Below, in pieces: positions 1-8,207 of a stretch of 64,000 nt of DNA (positions are counted from its first letter, which is position 1; each line of letters starts with the position of its first letter). Origin of the DNA: Quadrisphaera setariae (GTDB lineage Bacteria > Actinomycetota > Actinomycetes > Actinomycetales > Quadrisphaeraceae). A model generated the notes under the pieces. That model was not told the origin of the DNA. It saw only the letters and a program-made list of their open reading frames with translations, and ran no database searches. The stretch lies in assembly GCF_008041935.1 (NCBI RefSeq), contig NZ_VKAC01000017.1, forward strand, positions 1 to 64,000, read 5' to 3'. Both the position numbers and the translations under genes were made by a program.

Positions 1-117
1 ACGGCGGTCATAGCGGTGGGGAAACGCCCGGTCCCATTCCGAACCCGGAAGCTAAGCTCACCTGCGCCGATGGTACTGCCCGGGAAGCTGGGTGGGAGAG
101 TAGGTCACCGCCGGACA
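1..117 (+). rRNA. rrf: 5S ribosomal RNA (first bases cut off by window edge)
   Basis: The stretch carries the conserved 5S core: CCATTCCGAACCCGGAAGCTAAG near 34-56 in two adjoining parts (CCATTCCGAACC, CGGAAGCTAAG), then GCGCCGATGGTACT and GGGAGAGTAGG. The 5' end (ACGGCGGTCATAGCGG) pairs with the 3' end (CACCGCCG), forming helix I. Compared with other actinobacterial 5S genes about two or three bases are probably missing on the left. It is the last gene of an rRNA operon whose 16S and 23S genes lie outside the window. Confidence 0.95.
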
Positions 118-128
118 TCCTTTCGTCG

Positions 129-170
129 AGGGGGATCGTCCACTGCGCAGGAGCAGTGGACGATCCCCCT
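129..170 (+). terminator. rRNA operon terminator
   Basis: Perfect 18-bp inverted repeat (129-146 and 153-170, AGGGGGATCGTCCACTGC and its complement) with a 6-nt loop, just after the 5S gene. It is the strongest hairpin at the left edge and should end rRNA transcription. Possible upstream start codons of the next gene at 170-173 fall on its edge, which argues for the GTG at 212. Confidence 0.9.
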
Positions 171-211
171 TGATGCGTTGGCCACCACCCCAGGACTTCG
201 AGGAGGACCCC

Positions 212-1966
212 GTGCAGGACGACGAGCAGCGCAGGAGTGACAGGACGTCGACTCCGCACTCGGGCGGCCCCCGCTCGGGAGACCGCGGCGCGCCTTCAGG
301 CCGTGGCGGCGCGGGCCGGTCCTCCGGTGCAGCGTCCAGCAGCCAGCAGCGCGGTGGTTCGCGGCCCCCAGGTGGTCGTGCCGGTGCTCCTGGCGCTGGT
401 GGTAGCGGACGTGGCGGCTGGAGCGGGTCGCCGCAGCGGTCCCAGCGCTCTGAAGGGTCGCAGTGGGGCGACCGTGCGCAGCGATCTGACCGTGGAGGAA
501 GCACGGGGGAGCGTCAGGGCGGCGGGGCCCGCCCGTTCCGCTCCCGCGATGCTGCTGGGCCTCAGGCGGGAGGTGCTCGCTACCAGGGTGCTGACCGCCC
601 GCCGCGCCCTGAGCAGCGCGCGGCCGGAACTGACCGTCCCTTCCGCGGCGCATCCCCGCGGGGCGCATCCCCGCAGGGCTCAGCCGGTCGCGCCGGAGGC
701 GACGAGCGCGGTGGCTCGCGCTCCGGTGGCTACGGGGCGCCTCGTGGCGCGGCGCCCAGCCGGGGCGGGCCCAGCCCGCGCGGCGCTGCGTCCTCTCGCA
801 GCGGCGGTCCCTCAAGTGGTTCCACGCCGTTCCGCAGCGGCGGTGCCGCTGGTGGTCCTGGTTCCTTCCGCGGCGGCGCCCCGTCCCGCGGCGGCGCCCC
901 GTCCCGCGGCGGCGCCCCGTCCCGCGGCGGCGCCCCGTCCCGCGGCGGCGCCCCGTCCCGCGGCGGCGCCCCGTCCCGCGGCGGCGCCCCGTCCCGGGGC
1001 GCAGGCGCAGGTGCTGGTGGGAGGTTCGGCGGCCCCGAGGGTGGCGCCGGCCGCCCCGGCGGTCCAGGCCCCGCTGGGCGTGGGCCGAGCGCGGCTCGTC
1101 CTTGGGACCGCGACCGCAGCGCGCCCTCGACCTCGCGCCGAGGTCCGGCCCACCGCGACGAGCCGCGCCTCCCCGACACGATCACCGGGACCGAGCTCGA
1201 CCGCGAGGTCCGCTCGGACCTGCTGACCCTGTCCAAGGACACCGCCGTCGTCGTCTCCCGCCACCTCGTGGCGGCCGGGCGCCTCCTGGACACCGACCCC
1301 GAGGCGGCCTACGCCCACGCCGCCGCTGCCGCGCGCCGCGCCGGGCGCATCGGGTCGGTGCGCGAGGCCGCGGGCCTGGCCGCCTACGCGGCCGGCCGCT
1401 TCGAGGACGCGCTGCGCGAGCTGCGCACCGCACGTCGTCTCACTGGCTCTGACGTGCACCTCCCGGTGCTGGCCGACTGCGAGCGCGGCCTGGGGCGCCC
1501 CGAACGAGCGCTCGACCTCGCAGCCACGCCCGAGGCGGCCCGGCTCGACCTGGACAGCCGCATCGAGATGCGCATCGTCGCCGCGGGGGCGCGCCAGGAC
1601 CTCGGCCAGGCCGAGGCCGCGGTCGTGTCGCTGCAGGGCCCCGAGCTGGAGGGCAAGGGCCGCGAGCCGTGGCGGGCTCGCCTGATGTCCGCCTACGCCG
1701 ACGCGCTCGAGGCAGCGGGCCGCCACGCCGAGGCCCAGACCTGGCTTCAGCGCGCCGCTGCCGCTGACACCACCGGGGAGACAGGCGCCGCTGAGCGCCT
1801 CGCCGGCGACGACCAGGACGCCGACGAGGACGTCGTGGTGTACGACCTCCTCGAGGACTCCGAGGACTCCGAGGACTCCGAGGACTCCGAGGACGCCGAG
1901 GACGCCGAGGACGCCGAGGACGCCGAGGACGCCGAGGACGCCGAGGACGCCGAGCCTCGCACCTGA
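212..1966 (+). CDS. TPR-domain protein with Arg/Gly-rich disordered N-terminal half and acidic tail
   Basis: 584 residues. The GTG at 212 is chosen because AGGAGG lies five bases upstream. Residues about 1-320 are low-complexity Gly, Arg, Ser, Pro and Ala with many RGG/RG motifs, including seven perfect RGGAPS units at 220-261. Residues about 320-540 are alpha-helical with TPR-like helix pairs (for example AAYAAGRFEDALRELRTA). Residues 548-580 are an acidic tail of four EDS and seven EDA triplets. RG-rich regions commonly bind RNA and TPRs bind proteins, so a ribosome- or RNA-linked scaffold is plausible beside the rRNA operon, but no function is established. Similar Gly/Arg-rich TPR proteins occur in other actinobacteria. 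There is no signal peptide, so it should be cytoplasmic. Confidence 0.85.
   Translation: MQDDEQRRSDRTSTPHSGGPRSGDRGAPSGRGGAGRSSGAASSSQQRGGSRPPGGRAGAPGAGGSGRGGWSGSPQRSQRSEGSQWGDRAQRSDRGGSTGERQGGGARPFRSRDAAGPQAGGARYQGADRPPRPEQRAAGTDRPFRGASPRGASPQGSAGRAGGDERGGSRSGGYGAPRGAAPSRGGPSPRGAASSRSGGPSSGSTPFRSGGAAGGPGSFRGGAPSRGGAPSRGGAPSRGGAPSRGGAPSRGGAPSRGGAPSRGAGAGAGGRFGGPEGGAGRPGGPGPAGRGPSAARPWDRDRSAPSTSRRGPAHRDEPRLPDTITGTELDREVRSDLLTLSKDTAVVVSRHLVAAGRLLDTDPEAAYAHAAAAARRAGRIGSVREAAGLAAYAAGRFEDALRELRTARRLTGSDVHLPVLADCERGLGRPERALDLAATPEAARLDLDSRIEMRIVAAGARQDLGQAEAAVVSLQGPELEGKGREPWRARLMSAYADALEAAGRHAEAQTWLQRAAAADTTGETGAAERLAGDDQDADEDVVVYDLLEDSEDSEDSEDSEDAEDAEDAEDAEDAEDAEDAEPRT
869..994 (+). repeat. Seven perfect 18-bp tandem repeats inside a coding region
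   Basis: The unit CGCGGCGGCGCCCCGTCC is repeated seven times with no base change and encodes RGGAPS each time. DNA identity without synonymous drift suggests recent slippage or recombination expansion, so copy number may vary between strains. Confidence 0.95.
1853..1951 (+). repeat. Eleven 9-bp tandem repeats encoding the acidic tail
   Basis: Four GAGGACTCC units are followed by seven GAGGACGCC units, coding for EDS and EDA triplets. Within each block the copies are identical. The length is a multiple of three, so copy-number changes keep the frame. Confidence 0.95.
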
Positions 1967-1973
1967 GCCCGAT

Positions 1974-2007
1974 CGAGAGCCCCGCGGCACCGCCCGCGGG
2001 GCTCTCG
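1974..2007 (+). terminator. Hairpin terminator after the RG-rich TPR gene
   Basis: Perfect 14-bp stem (CGAGAGCCCCGCGG at 1974-1987 with its complement at 1994-2007) and a 6-nt loop, eight bases after the stop codon. There is no clear U-tract, as is usual for actinobacterial hairpin terminators. Confidence 0.8.
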
Positions 2008-2010
2008 TCG

Positions 2011-2016
2011 TACCGT
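2011..2016 (+). promoter_or_regulatory. Putative -10 element TACCGT for a leaderless start at 2023
   Basis: TACCGT fits the actinobacterial -10 pattern TAnnnT and ends 6 nt before the GTG at 2023. That places the transcript 5' end at or next to the start codon. It lies just after the preceding terminator. Confidence 0.55.
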
Positions 2017-2022
2017 CGCCGG

Positions 2023-2433
2023 GTGTCCAGCGACCCCGGAGCCCCCAGCGGTGGTGCCTACGAGTGGCTGCAGCGCGGGCTGGCGCTGCTCGCGAGCGGA
2101 GACGCCGAGGCGGCGGCCGTGCTCCTGGAGCGCGCCAACCGCGACCAGCCCGGATCGGCCAGCGTGCTGGAGGCCCTGGCCCGCGCCCAGTTCGACGCCG
2201 GTCGCGTCGGCGAGGCAGCGTCCACCTTCTCGGCGCTCGTCGAGGTGGCGCCCGACTCCGACTACGCCCGGTTCGGACTGGGCCTGAGCCTGTCCCGGCT
2301 CGACAGGTTCCCCGAAGCCGTCGAGCAGCTGGCGCTGGCGGTGGCCATGCGCCCGGACCGTCCCGAGTACCGCGACTCCCTCACCCAGGCGCGGGCGACG
2401 CTGCGCGCCCGCAAGGAGGCCACCGGTGGTTGA
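2023..2433 (+). CDS. Small TPR-repeat protein
   Basis: 136 residues made almost wholly of TPR-like helical pairs: LLERANRDQPGSASVLEALA, a following unit around AGRVGEAASTFSALVEVAPD, and LDRFPEAVEQLALAVAMRPD. The GTG start at 2023 has no ribosome binding site but a -10-like hexamer 6 nt upstream. Its last eight bases overlap the HAD phosphatase gene, so the two are translationally coupled. TPR domains mediate protein-protein contacts; the partner is unknown. It shares the fold, but not the disordered regions, of the upstream TPR protein. Confidence 0.85.
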   Translation: MSSDPGAPSGGAYEWLQRGLALLASGDAEAAAVLLERANRDQPGSASVLEALARAQFDAGRVGEAASTFSALVEVAPDSDYARFGLGLSLSRLDRFPEAVEQLALAVAMRPDRPEYRDSLTQARATLRARKEATGG

Positions 2434-3517
2434 TCACACCGCCAGCACCGCCAGCACAGCGTCCACGCTCGCCGAGGCGCACGACCTGCTCCTCTTCGAC
2501 CTCGACGGTGTCGTGTACGTCGGGGAGGACGCCGTCCCCGGGGCCGTCGAGGCGATCGGGCGCGCCTACGACGACGGCCGCGCCGTCGGCTACGCCACGA
2601 ACAACGCCTCCCGCACGCCGCAGGAGGTGGCCGACCACCTGCGGCGCCTCGGCATCGGTGCGCGCGACGCAGAGGTCACCACCTCCTCCCAGGCCGCCGC
2701 CCAGCTGGTGCTGGAGCGGCTGGGTGCTGGGGCACGGGTGCTGCCCGTCGGTGGACCCGGCGTGCGCGCGGCGCTGCTGGAGGCGGGCCTGGAGCCCGTC
2801 ACGCCGACCGATGACCGACCGGCGGCCGTCGTGCAGGGCTTCGGGCGCCAGCTCGGGTGGAGCGACCTCGCCGACGCAGCGGCAGCGGTCCGCGGCGGCG
2901 CCCTCTGGGTGGCGACCAACACCGATCTGACCCTGCCCACCGAGCGCGGCCCCGCCCCGGGCAACGGGTCGCTCGTGGGGGCGGTGCGCAACGCCGTCGA
3001 CGTCGACCCCCTCGTGGCGGGCAAGCCCCAGCCGACCCTCTTCCACGCGGCGGCGCAGCGCGCCGGCGCACACCACCCGCTGGTGGTCGGTGACCGCCTC
3101 GACACCGACGTCGCCGGCGCGGTGAACTCGGGGATGACGGGGGCGCTGGTCCTCACCGGCCTCACCAGCGCCCTGGCGCTGGTGAGCGCACCCGCCGGGC
3201 AGCGACCGGACCTGGTCCTGCCCGACCTCGGGGCTCTCCACGAGCCGGCTCCTCCCGCAGCTGCGCTGGTGGAGGGCGGGGCCGTCTGCCGAGGCGCGCG
3301 CGTGGTGCTCGCAGGCTCCTCGCTCGACGGCGCAGACGGCGCCCCCGGTCCGGGAGCGCCCCTGCCCGACCTGCTCGACCTGCTGCGGGCGTCCTGCGCT
3401 GCGGCCTGGGCCTCTGCCGACGCCGGTGCAGGAGCGCCGGTGCAGGTGGCGCCCGCGCTGGCGGCCGCCCTGACCGACCTCAGCTCCCGCTGCCAGCGGG
3501 AACAGCCGTCGGGCTGA
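2426..3517 (+). CDS. HAD-superfamily (subclass IIA, NagD/PGP-like) phosphatase
   Basis: 363 residues. HAD motif I is DLDGVVYVG at about 25-33 (nucleophile Asp25, acid/base Asp27). Motif II is the Thr of TNNAS near 58, the motif III Lys lies in AGKPQPT near 198, and motif IV is GDRLDTD near 221. The NagD-type C2 cap lies between motifs II and III. Such enzymes dephosphorylate small sugar or nucleotide phosphates (4-nitrophenylphosphate, phosphoglycolate, UMP); the substrate cannot be read from sequence. The GTG start has AAGGAGG upstream and overlaps the TPR gene by 8 bp. The last 90-100 residues extend beyond the family core and contain no recognised domain. Confidence 0.88.
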   Translation: MVDHTASTASTASTLAEAHDLLLFDLDGVVYVGEDAVPGAVEAIGRAYDDGRAVGYATNNASRTPQEVADHLRRLGIGARDAEVTTSSQAAAQLVLERLGAGARVLPVGGPGVRAALLEAGLEPVTPTDDRPAAVVQGFGRQLGWSDLADAAAAVRGGALWVATNTDLTLPTERGPAPGNGSLVGAVRNAVDVDPLVAGKPQPTLFHAAAQRAGAHHPLVVGDRLDTDVAGAVNSGMTGALVLTGLTSALALVSAPAGQRPDLVLPDLGALHEPAPPAAALVEGGAVCRGARVVLAGSSLDGADGAPGPGAPLPDLLDLLRASCAAAWASADAGAGAPVQVAPALAAALTDLSSRCQREQPSG

Positions 3518-3534
3518 CCACCGGTTCCGCCGGG

Positions 3535-3540
3535 TAGCGT
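3535..3540 (+). promoter_or_regulatory. Putative -10 TAGCGT for the gene cluster beginning at 3610
   Basis: TAGCGT fits TAnnnT and lies 69 nt upstream of the ATG at 3610, which has a good ribosome binding site. Two GTGCAC hexamers (3581-3586 and 3592-3597) in the presumed leader form a small inverted repeat. This may be the promoter of the 3610-8122 operon. Confidence 0.4.
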
Positions 3541-3609
3541 GAGGACGGCGCAGCCGCGCCCACCAGCGGCGCGCTCGGGTGTGCACAGGAAGTGCACGGG
3601 AGGGGAGCC

Positions 3610-4323
3610 ATGACCTTCGAGGGACTGCGCGGCTACGCGCAGGCGGCGAACGACCTCTCCGCCATCGCTCGCGCCCGCCTGCTCGAGGCCGTCCGCGAGG
3701 CCGTCCGCGCGGAGGTCGAGCGCGCCGGTGTGGCCGTCGGGCTGGCCAGCGCCGAGGAGGTGGCTGCGCTGAAGCGCTCGGTCGACAGGCTCCAGCGGCG
3801 CGTCGCCCTCCTCGAGGGCGCTCCCCAGGGCGCCGGCCCAGCCTCGTCGACCTCAGACGCGGGTGGCTCGGACACCTCCTCGCGCCCTGCGCGCCGTCCG
3901 TCCGCAGCGCGGGCCCGCGCCACCTCCCGGGGCGGGGTCGGCGGCCGCCCGCCCGCCGGGGCACCCCACTCCACCCGCCCACCGGCACCGGCCGGGCCGC
4001 CCGCTGCTCCGGACGCCCCTGCACCGGAGACCTCGGCGAGCACGACGACGACGGACGCAGCTGGGGCGACCGCGCCGCAGCGCCGCCCGTCGGCCAGGGC
4101 CACCTCCCGGCGGCGCCCGACCGCGGCGCAGGCCCGGGCGGACGCCGCGGCGAGCGCAGCCTCGCCGCAGGACGAGCCGGCGTCGTCGTCGGGGCCCGCA
4201 CCCTCGGAGCCGTCGTCGACGGTCACCCCCGTCCGCCGGCCCCGCAAGGCCGCCGCCGAGCAGACCGGTGCTGCCGCAGGTGCTGGGGCTGACGGTGGCC
4301 AGAACAGCGGTGGACGCCCGTGA
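3610..4323 (+). CDS. Unknown protein: coiled-coil N-terminus, Ala/Pro/Arg-rich tail
   Basis: 237 residues. The ATG at 3610 has GGAGGGGA upstream. Residues 1-75 are predicted helical: a cluster rich in Ala, Arg and Glu followed by a leucine-spaced stretch (VAALKRSVDRLQRRVALLEG) that looks like a short coiled coil, similar in style to phasin-like proteins. Residues 76-237 are low-complexity Ala, Pro, Arg, Ser and Thr, likely disordered. The stop overlaps the next start (GTGA). No enzymatic motif or membrane segment is seen. Its position directly before tlyA-nadK-recN is the only functional clue. Confidence 0.75.
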   Translation: MTFEGLRGYAQAANDLSAIARARLLEAVREAVRAEVERAGVAVGLASAEEVAALKRSVDRLQRRVALLEGAPQGAGPASSTSDAGGSDTSSRPARRPSAARARATSRGGVGGRPPAGAPHSTRPPAPAGPPAAPDAPAPETSASTTTTDAAGATAPQRRPSARATSRRRPTAAQARADAAASAASPQDEPASSSGPAPSEPSSTVTPVRRPRKAAAEQTGAAAGAGADGGQNSGGRP

Positions 4324-4514
4324 CCGCCCCTGCGGGGCAGGCCCCGCAGGACGGTCCGGTCTCGCTGCCGCGCACCGGGGACGCCGCCGTCGACGCCGCC
4401 CTCAGCCCGCTCCGCCGGACCGCCGCCGCGCCCGGTGAGGACCCCCTGGTGGCCTCTCGCGCCCTGGCGGAGGCGCACGACGCGCTGCGCGCGCGCCTGG
4501 CCGACGCCGGGTGA
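4320..4514 (+). CDS. Small unknown protein
   Basis: 64 residues starting at a GTG that overlaps the preceding stop by four bases. It consists of a Pro/Ala-rich start and a helical C-terminal half (LVASRALAEAHDALRARLAD). It is kept as a gene because of the GTGA coupling, its intact frame between two coupled genes, and the amphipathic helical tail. It is 43 bp upstream of tlyA. No family recognised. Confidence 0.55.
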   Translation: MTAPAGQAPQDGPVSLPRTGDAAVDAALSPLRRTAAAPGEDPLVASRALAEAHDALRARLADAG

Positions 4515-4557
4515 GCCACCTCGTGACCACCGTGACGGACGCTGCGGCGGGTGTCCG

Positions 4558-5382
4558 ATGAGCCCCGTGGCGCGTCGGCAGCGCCTCGACGCCGAGCTCG
4601 TGCGCCGCGGCCTGGCTCGCTCGCGCGAGCACGCCGGGGAGCTGGTGGCCGCCGGCCGCGTCACCGTCAGCGGCTCGGTGGCGTCCAAGCCCGCCACGCA
4701 GGTGGAGGCCAGCGCCGCCGTCGTCGTCAAGGAGGACGCCGACGACGCCGGCTGGGCCAGCCGCGGCGCCCACAAGCTGCTGGGCGCCCTGGAGGCCACC
4801 GGGATCGTGGTGGAGGGCAGGCGCTGCCTGGACGCGGGTGCGTCGACGGGCGGGTTCACCGACGTGCTGCTGCGCGCCGGGGCCGCGTCCGTCGTGGCCG
4901 TCGACGTCGGCTACGGCCAGCTGCTGTGGCGGCTGCGCAACGACGAGCGCGTGGAGGTGCACGACCGCACCAACGTGCGCGAGCTCACCGGTGAGCAGGT
5001 CGCCCCCGCACCGTCCCTGGTGGTGGCTGACCTCTCGTTCATCTCGCTGCGCCTCGTGCTGCCGGCGCTGGTCCGCTCAGCGGCTCCGAACGCCGACCTG
5101 CTGCTCATGGTCAAGCCGCAGTTCGAGGTGGGCCGCGAGCGGCTCGGCTCAGGGGGCGTCGTGCGCGACCCGGAGCTGCGCGCGTCCGCCGTGCGCGACG
5201 TGGTCGCCGCGGCGGGCGAGCTGGGCCTGCGGCTCCGGGCCTGCGCGGCCAGCCCGCTCCCAGGCCCCAGCGGCAACGTGGAGTACTTCGTGCACCTGCG
5301 CGGCGGGGAGCCGCTGCCGACCGAGGAGGTCGAGCAGCTCGTGGCCACCGCCGTCGCCGAGGGACCGGGAGGGACGCCGTGA
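4558..5382 (+). CDS. tlyA: TlyA-family rRNA (cytidine-2'-O)-methyltransferase
   Basis: 274 residues. An N-terminal S4 RNA-binding domain (about 8-60, RRQRLDAELVRRGLARSREH onward) is followed by an FtsJ/RrmJ-type Rossmann methyltransferase. The SAM motif is LDAGASTGGFTD at about 90-101, and the conserved KPQFEVG segment lies near 184. TlyA methylates 16S and 23S rRNA 2'-hydroxyls and is needed for capreomycin sensitivity in mycobacteria. The ATG at 4558 gives the usual family N-terminus; longer upstream readings overlap the previous gene. The stop overlaps the nadK start by 4 bp (GTGA), part of the widely conserved tlyA-nadK-recN order. Confidence 0.93.
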   Translation: MSPVARRQRLDAELVRRGLARSREHAGELVAAGRVTVSGSVASKPATQVEASAAVVVKEDADDAGWASRGAHKLLGALEATGIVVEGRRCLDAGASTGGFTDVLLRAGAASVVAVDVGYGQLLWRLRNDERVEVHDRTNVRELTGEQVAPAPSLVVADLSFISLRLVLPALVRSAAPNADLLLMVKPQFEVGRERLGSGGVVRDPELRASAVRDVVAAAGELGLRLRACAASPLPGPSGNVEYFVHLRGGEPLPTEEVEQLVATAVAEGPGGTP

Positions 5383-6347
5383 GGCGCGTGCTCGTGCTCA
5401 CCCACACCGGCCGCCAGGACGCCGTCGACGCGGCGCGCCAGCTGGTGGCCCTGCTCGACGCCGCCGGCGTCGAACCGGTGCTCCTCGACGACGAGGCAGC
5501 CGACATCCCCGACTGCACGGCCGTGCGCCGGGTGCAGCCGGACCACCTGGACGGCCTCGAGCTCGTCGTCGTCGTGGGAGGCGACGGGACCGTGCTGCGC
5601 GGTGCGGAGCTGGTGCACGGCACGGGCGTCCCGCTGCTCGGGGTGAACCTCGGACGGGTCGGCTTCCTCGCGGAGATCGAGCGTGACGCGCTGGAGAGCA
5701 CCGTCACGCACGTCGCCGCGCGCGACTACGGCGTGGAGGAGCGGCTGACGCTGCAGGTCGACATCGTCGAGGGCGGCGTGGTGCGGGCCACCTCGTGGGC
5801 CCTCAACGACGTCAGCGTGGAGAAGGGCGCCCGTGAGCGCGTCCTGGAGCTGGCGACCGAGGTCGACGGTCGTCCCGTCTCGACCTACGGCTGCGACGGC
5901 GTGGTCATGGCCACGCCCACGGGGTCCACCGCCTACGCGTTCTCCGCCGGCGGCCCCGTGGTCTGGCCGGGGGTGGAGGCGCTGCTCATGGTGCCGATCT
6001 CCGCGCACGCCCTGTTCGCCCGCCCTCTCGTGGTCAGCCCCGACTCGGTGATGGCCGTGGAGGTGCTCGAGCGCAACCAGACCGACGGCGTCGTGTGGTG
6101 CGACGGGCGCCGGTCGGTGCAGGTGCGGCCCGGCGCGCGCATCGAGGTCCGCCGGGGCGCGGAGCCCGTCCGCCTGGCCCACATCAGCACCGGTCCGTTC
6201 ACCGACCGCCTCGTGGCCAAGTTCGGCCTGGCCGTCGGCGGGTGGCGCGGCCCCGACGACACCACCGGTGACGGCGCGCAGCGGGGCTTCGTCGGCGCGG
6301 GGCACTCCTCCACCCGACGGCTCGCCCCGCCCCGCGGGATCGGGTGA
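5379..6347 (+). CDS. nadK: NAD kinase
   Basis: 322 residues. It phosphorylates NAD+ to NADP+. The diagnostic GGDGTV motif is near residue 67, followed by GVNLGRVGFLAE, and the substrate loop CDGVVMATPTGSTAYAFSAG near 172-191. The C-terminal 30 residues are a non-conserved Gly/Arg-rich tail. It starts at a GTG overlapping the tlyA stop and ends overlapping the recN start, so all three are one transcription and translation unit. Confidence 0.96.
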   Translation: MRRVLVLTHTGRQDAVDAARQLVALLDAAGVEPVLLDDEAADIPDCTAVRRVQPDHLDGLELVVVVGGDGTVLRGAELVHGTGVPLLGVNLGRVGFLAEIERDALESTVTHVAARDYGVEERLTLQVDIVEGGVVRATSWALNDVSVEKGARERVLELATEVDGRPVSTYGCDGVVMATPTGSTAYAFSAGGPVVWPGVEALLMVPISAHALFARPLVVSPDSVMAVEVLERNQTDGVVWCDGRRSVQVRPGARIEVRRGAEPVRLAHISTGPFTDRLVAKFGLAVGGWRGPDDTTGDGAQRGFVGAGHSSTRRLAPPRGIG

Positions 6348-8122
6348 GGGCCGTGCTGGAGGAGGTGCGGATCCGCTCCCTCGGCGTCATCACCGACGCC
6401 ACGCTGGAGCTGTCCGGCGGGTTCACCGTCATCACCGGTGAGACCGGCGCCGGCAAGACGATGCTCGTCACCGGGCTCGGGCTGCTGCTCGGCGCCCGGG
6501 CCGACGCCGGCTCCGTGCGCCGTGGCGCCGACTCCGCCGTGGTGGAGGGCCGCTTCGTGGTCGCTCCGGGCAGCCGGGCCGCCTCCCGCGCCGTCGAGGC
6601 CGGCGCCGAGCTCGACGACGACGTGCTGATCGTGGCCCGCAGCGTCTCCGCCACCGGGCGCGGCCGCGCGCACGCCGGCGGCCGCTCGGTGCCGGTGGCG
6701 GTGCTCTCCGAGCTCGCCGACGACCTCGTGGCCGTCCACGGTCAGTCCGAGCAGGTGCTGCTGCGCTCCCCGGCCCGCCAGCGCCAGGCCCTCGACAGGT
6801 TCGCCGGTGCCGCCGTCGCCGAGCCCCTGGAGCGCTACACCGCCGCCTGGAAGCGCCTGGGGGCCCTGGACGCCGAGCTCGCCGACATCGTCGCCACCGC
6901 GCGGGACCGGGCCGCCGAGGCCGAGCTGCTGCGCGCCGGGCTCGACCAGGTCGAGGCCGTCGCCCCCCAGCCGGGGGAGGACCGGGCGCTCGCGGTCGAG
7001 GCCGACCGGCTGGACCACGCCGAGGATCTGCGCGCGGCCGCGGCGCTCGCCCACGCGGCCCTCACGGGCGACCCGCTGGCCGAGGACGCGCCCGACGCGG
7101 CCTCGCTCATCGAGGCCGCGCGCCGGCCGCTGGAGGCCGTGCGCGAGCACGACCCGCACCTGGGGTCCCTGGCCGACCAGCTGGCCGAGGTCGGCTACCT
7201 CGTCGCCGACGCCGCCGCCGAGCTCGCCTCCGCTGCGGAGGCCGTCGAGGTCGACCCGGTGCGGCTGGCCGCCGTGCAGGACCGCCGCGCCCAGCTGACC
7301 GCGCTGGTCCGGGCGCTGCCGTCGGCCGCTCCCGACAGGTCGACGGCAGCGGACGAGACCGCGCCGACCGGTGTCGACGCCGTGCTGGCCTGGGCCGAGA
7401 GGGCGTCTCCGCGGCTGCTGGAGCTGGACGGCGACGGCGACCGCACCGCCGACCTGCGCGCCGAGCGCGACGGGCTCGTGGCCCAGCTGCTCGAGGTGGC
7501 GGCCGAGCTGACCGCGGCGCGCACCGAGGCCGCGCGCCGGCTGGGGGAGCTGGCCACGGCCGAGCTGCCCGAGCTGGCGATGCCGCACGCACAGCTGCTG
7601 GTGCAGGTCGCGCCGTCCTCGCCCTCGCCGGGAGACCGCGACGGGGTGCCCGGGCTGGGGGCTTCGGGCGCTGACGACGTGTCGCTGCTGCTGAGGCCCT
7701 CGCCCGGCCAGGCGGAGCGGCCGCTGGCCAAGGGCGCCTCCGGCGGCGAGCTGTCGCGGGTCATGCTCGCCCTCGAGCTGGTCCTGGCCGCCACCGACGT
7801 CGTCCCCACCTTCGTCTTCGACGAGGTCGACGCCGGGGTGGGCGGCAAGGCCGCGGTCGGGATCGGCCGGCGCCTGGCCCGCCTGGCCCGGGACCGGCAG
7901 GTCGTCGTCGTCACCCACCTCCCGCAGGTGGCCGCCTGGGCCGACCAGCACCTGCGGGTGGCCAAGGCCGTGGACGGGCAGGTCACCGTCAGCGGGGTGA
8001 CGGCGCTGGACGGCGAGGAGCGGGTGGTGGAGCTGGCGCGCATGCTGGCCGGTCAGGAGGAGTCCGGCTCGGCGCGCGCGCACGCCGAGGAGCTGCTGGT
8101 CGCAGCCGCGAAGGAGCGCTGA
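6344..8122 (+). CDS. recN: DNA repair protein RecN (SMC-like ATPase)
   Basis: 592 residues. Walker A GETGAGKT is at 32-39, the coiled-coil middle is rich in Ala/Glu/Leu, the ABC-type signature SGGELSR lies near 466, Walker [13 protein letters not shown] near 490, and the switch His in [12 protein letters not shown] follows. RecN acts early in double-strand break repair, tethering DNA ends. Length is normal for the family (550-600). It starts at a GTG overlapping nadK by 4 bp and is the last gene of the unit; the next gene has its own promoter. Confidence 0.95.
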   Translation: MRAVLEEVRIRSLGVITDATLELSGGFTVITGETGAGKTMLVTGLGLLLGARADAGSVRRGADSAVVEGRFVVAPGSRAASRAVEAGAELDDDVLIVARSVSATGRGRAHAGGRSVPVAVLSELADDLVAVHGQSEQVLLRSPARQRQALDRFAGAAVAEPLERYTAAWKRLGALDAELADIVATARDRAAEAELLRAGLDQVEAVAPQPGEDRALAVEADRLDHAEDLRAAAALAHAALTGDPLAEDAPDAASLIEAARRPLEAVREHDPHLGSLADQLAEVGYLVADAAAELASAAEAVEVDPVRLAAVQDRRAQLTALVRALPSAAPDRSTAADETAPTGVDAVLAWAERASPRLLELDGDGDRTADLRAERDGLVAQLLEVAAELTAARTEAARRLGELATAELPELAMPHAQLLVQVAPSSPSPGDRDGVPGLGASGADDVSLLLRPSPGQAERPLAKGASGGELSRVMLALELVLAATDVVPTFVFDEVDAGVGGKAAVGIGRRLARLARDRQVVVVTHLPQVAAWADQHLRVAKAVDGQVTVSGVTALDGEERVVELARMLAGQEESGSARAHAEELLVAAAKER

Positions 8123-8193
8123 GCGCGGGCGCACGGATGCGCCCGAGCGCGTGACGCCGGGCCAGCGGGCCCGGTGCGGTCCGCGGCCGCTGG

Positions 8194-8199
8194 TAGGCT
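8194..8199 (+). promoter_or_regulatory. -10 element TAGGCT for leaderless pyrG
   Basis: TAGGCT ends 8 nt upstream of the pyrG GTG at 8208, and there is no Shine-Dalgarno sequence before that start. This spacing is typical of leaderless actinobacterial mRNAs. Confidence 0.6.
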
Positions 8200-8207
8200 G
8201 GCAGCCC

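Noticed and set aside
170-211. Earlier TTG/ATG starts for the RG-rich TPR gene
   Set aside because: They lie on the right edge of the rRNA terminator and lack a ribosome binding site. GTG 212 has AGGAGG at good spacing.
869-994. Possible CRISPR-like or other non-coding repeat array
   Set aside because: The units are directly adjacent with no spacers, in frame, and encode RGGAPS; this is a coding minisatellite.
812-1990. Long minus-strand reading frame opposite the RG-rich TPR gene, with VLG and AAAGRG repeats
   Set aside because: Its repeats are the mirror of the 9-bp and 18-bp coding repeats of the plus-strand gene. It has no start signal or known domain; long shadow frames are usual in GC-rich DNA.
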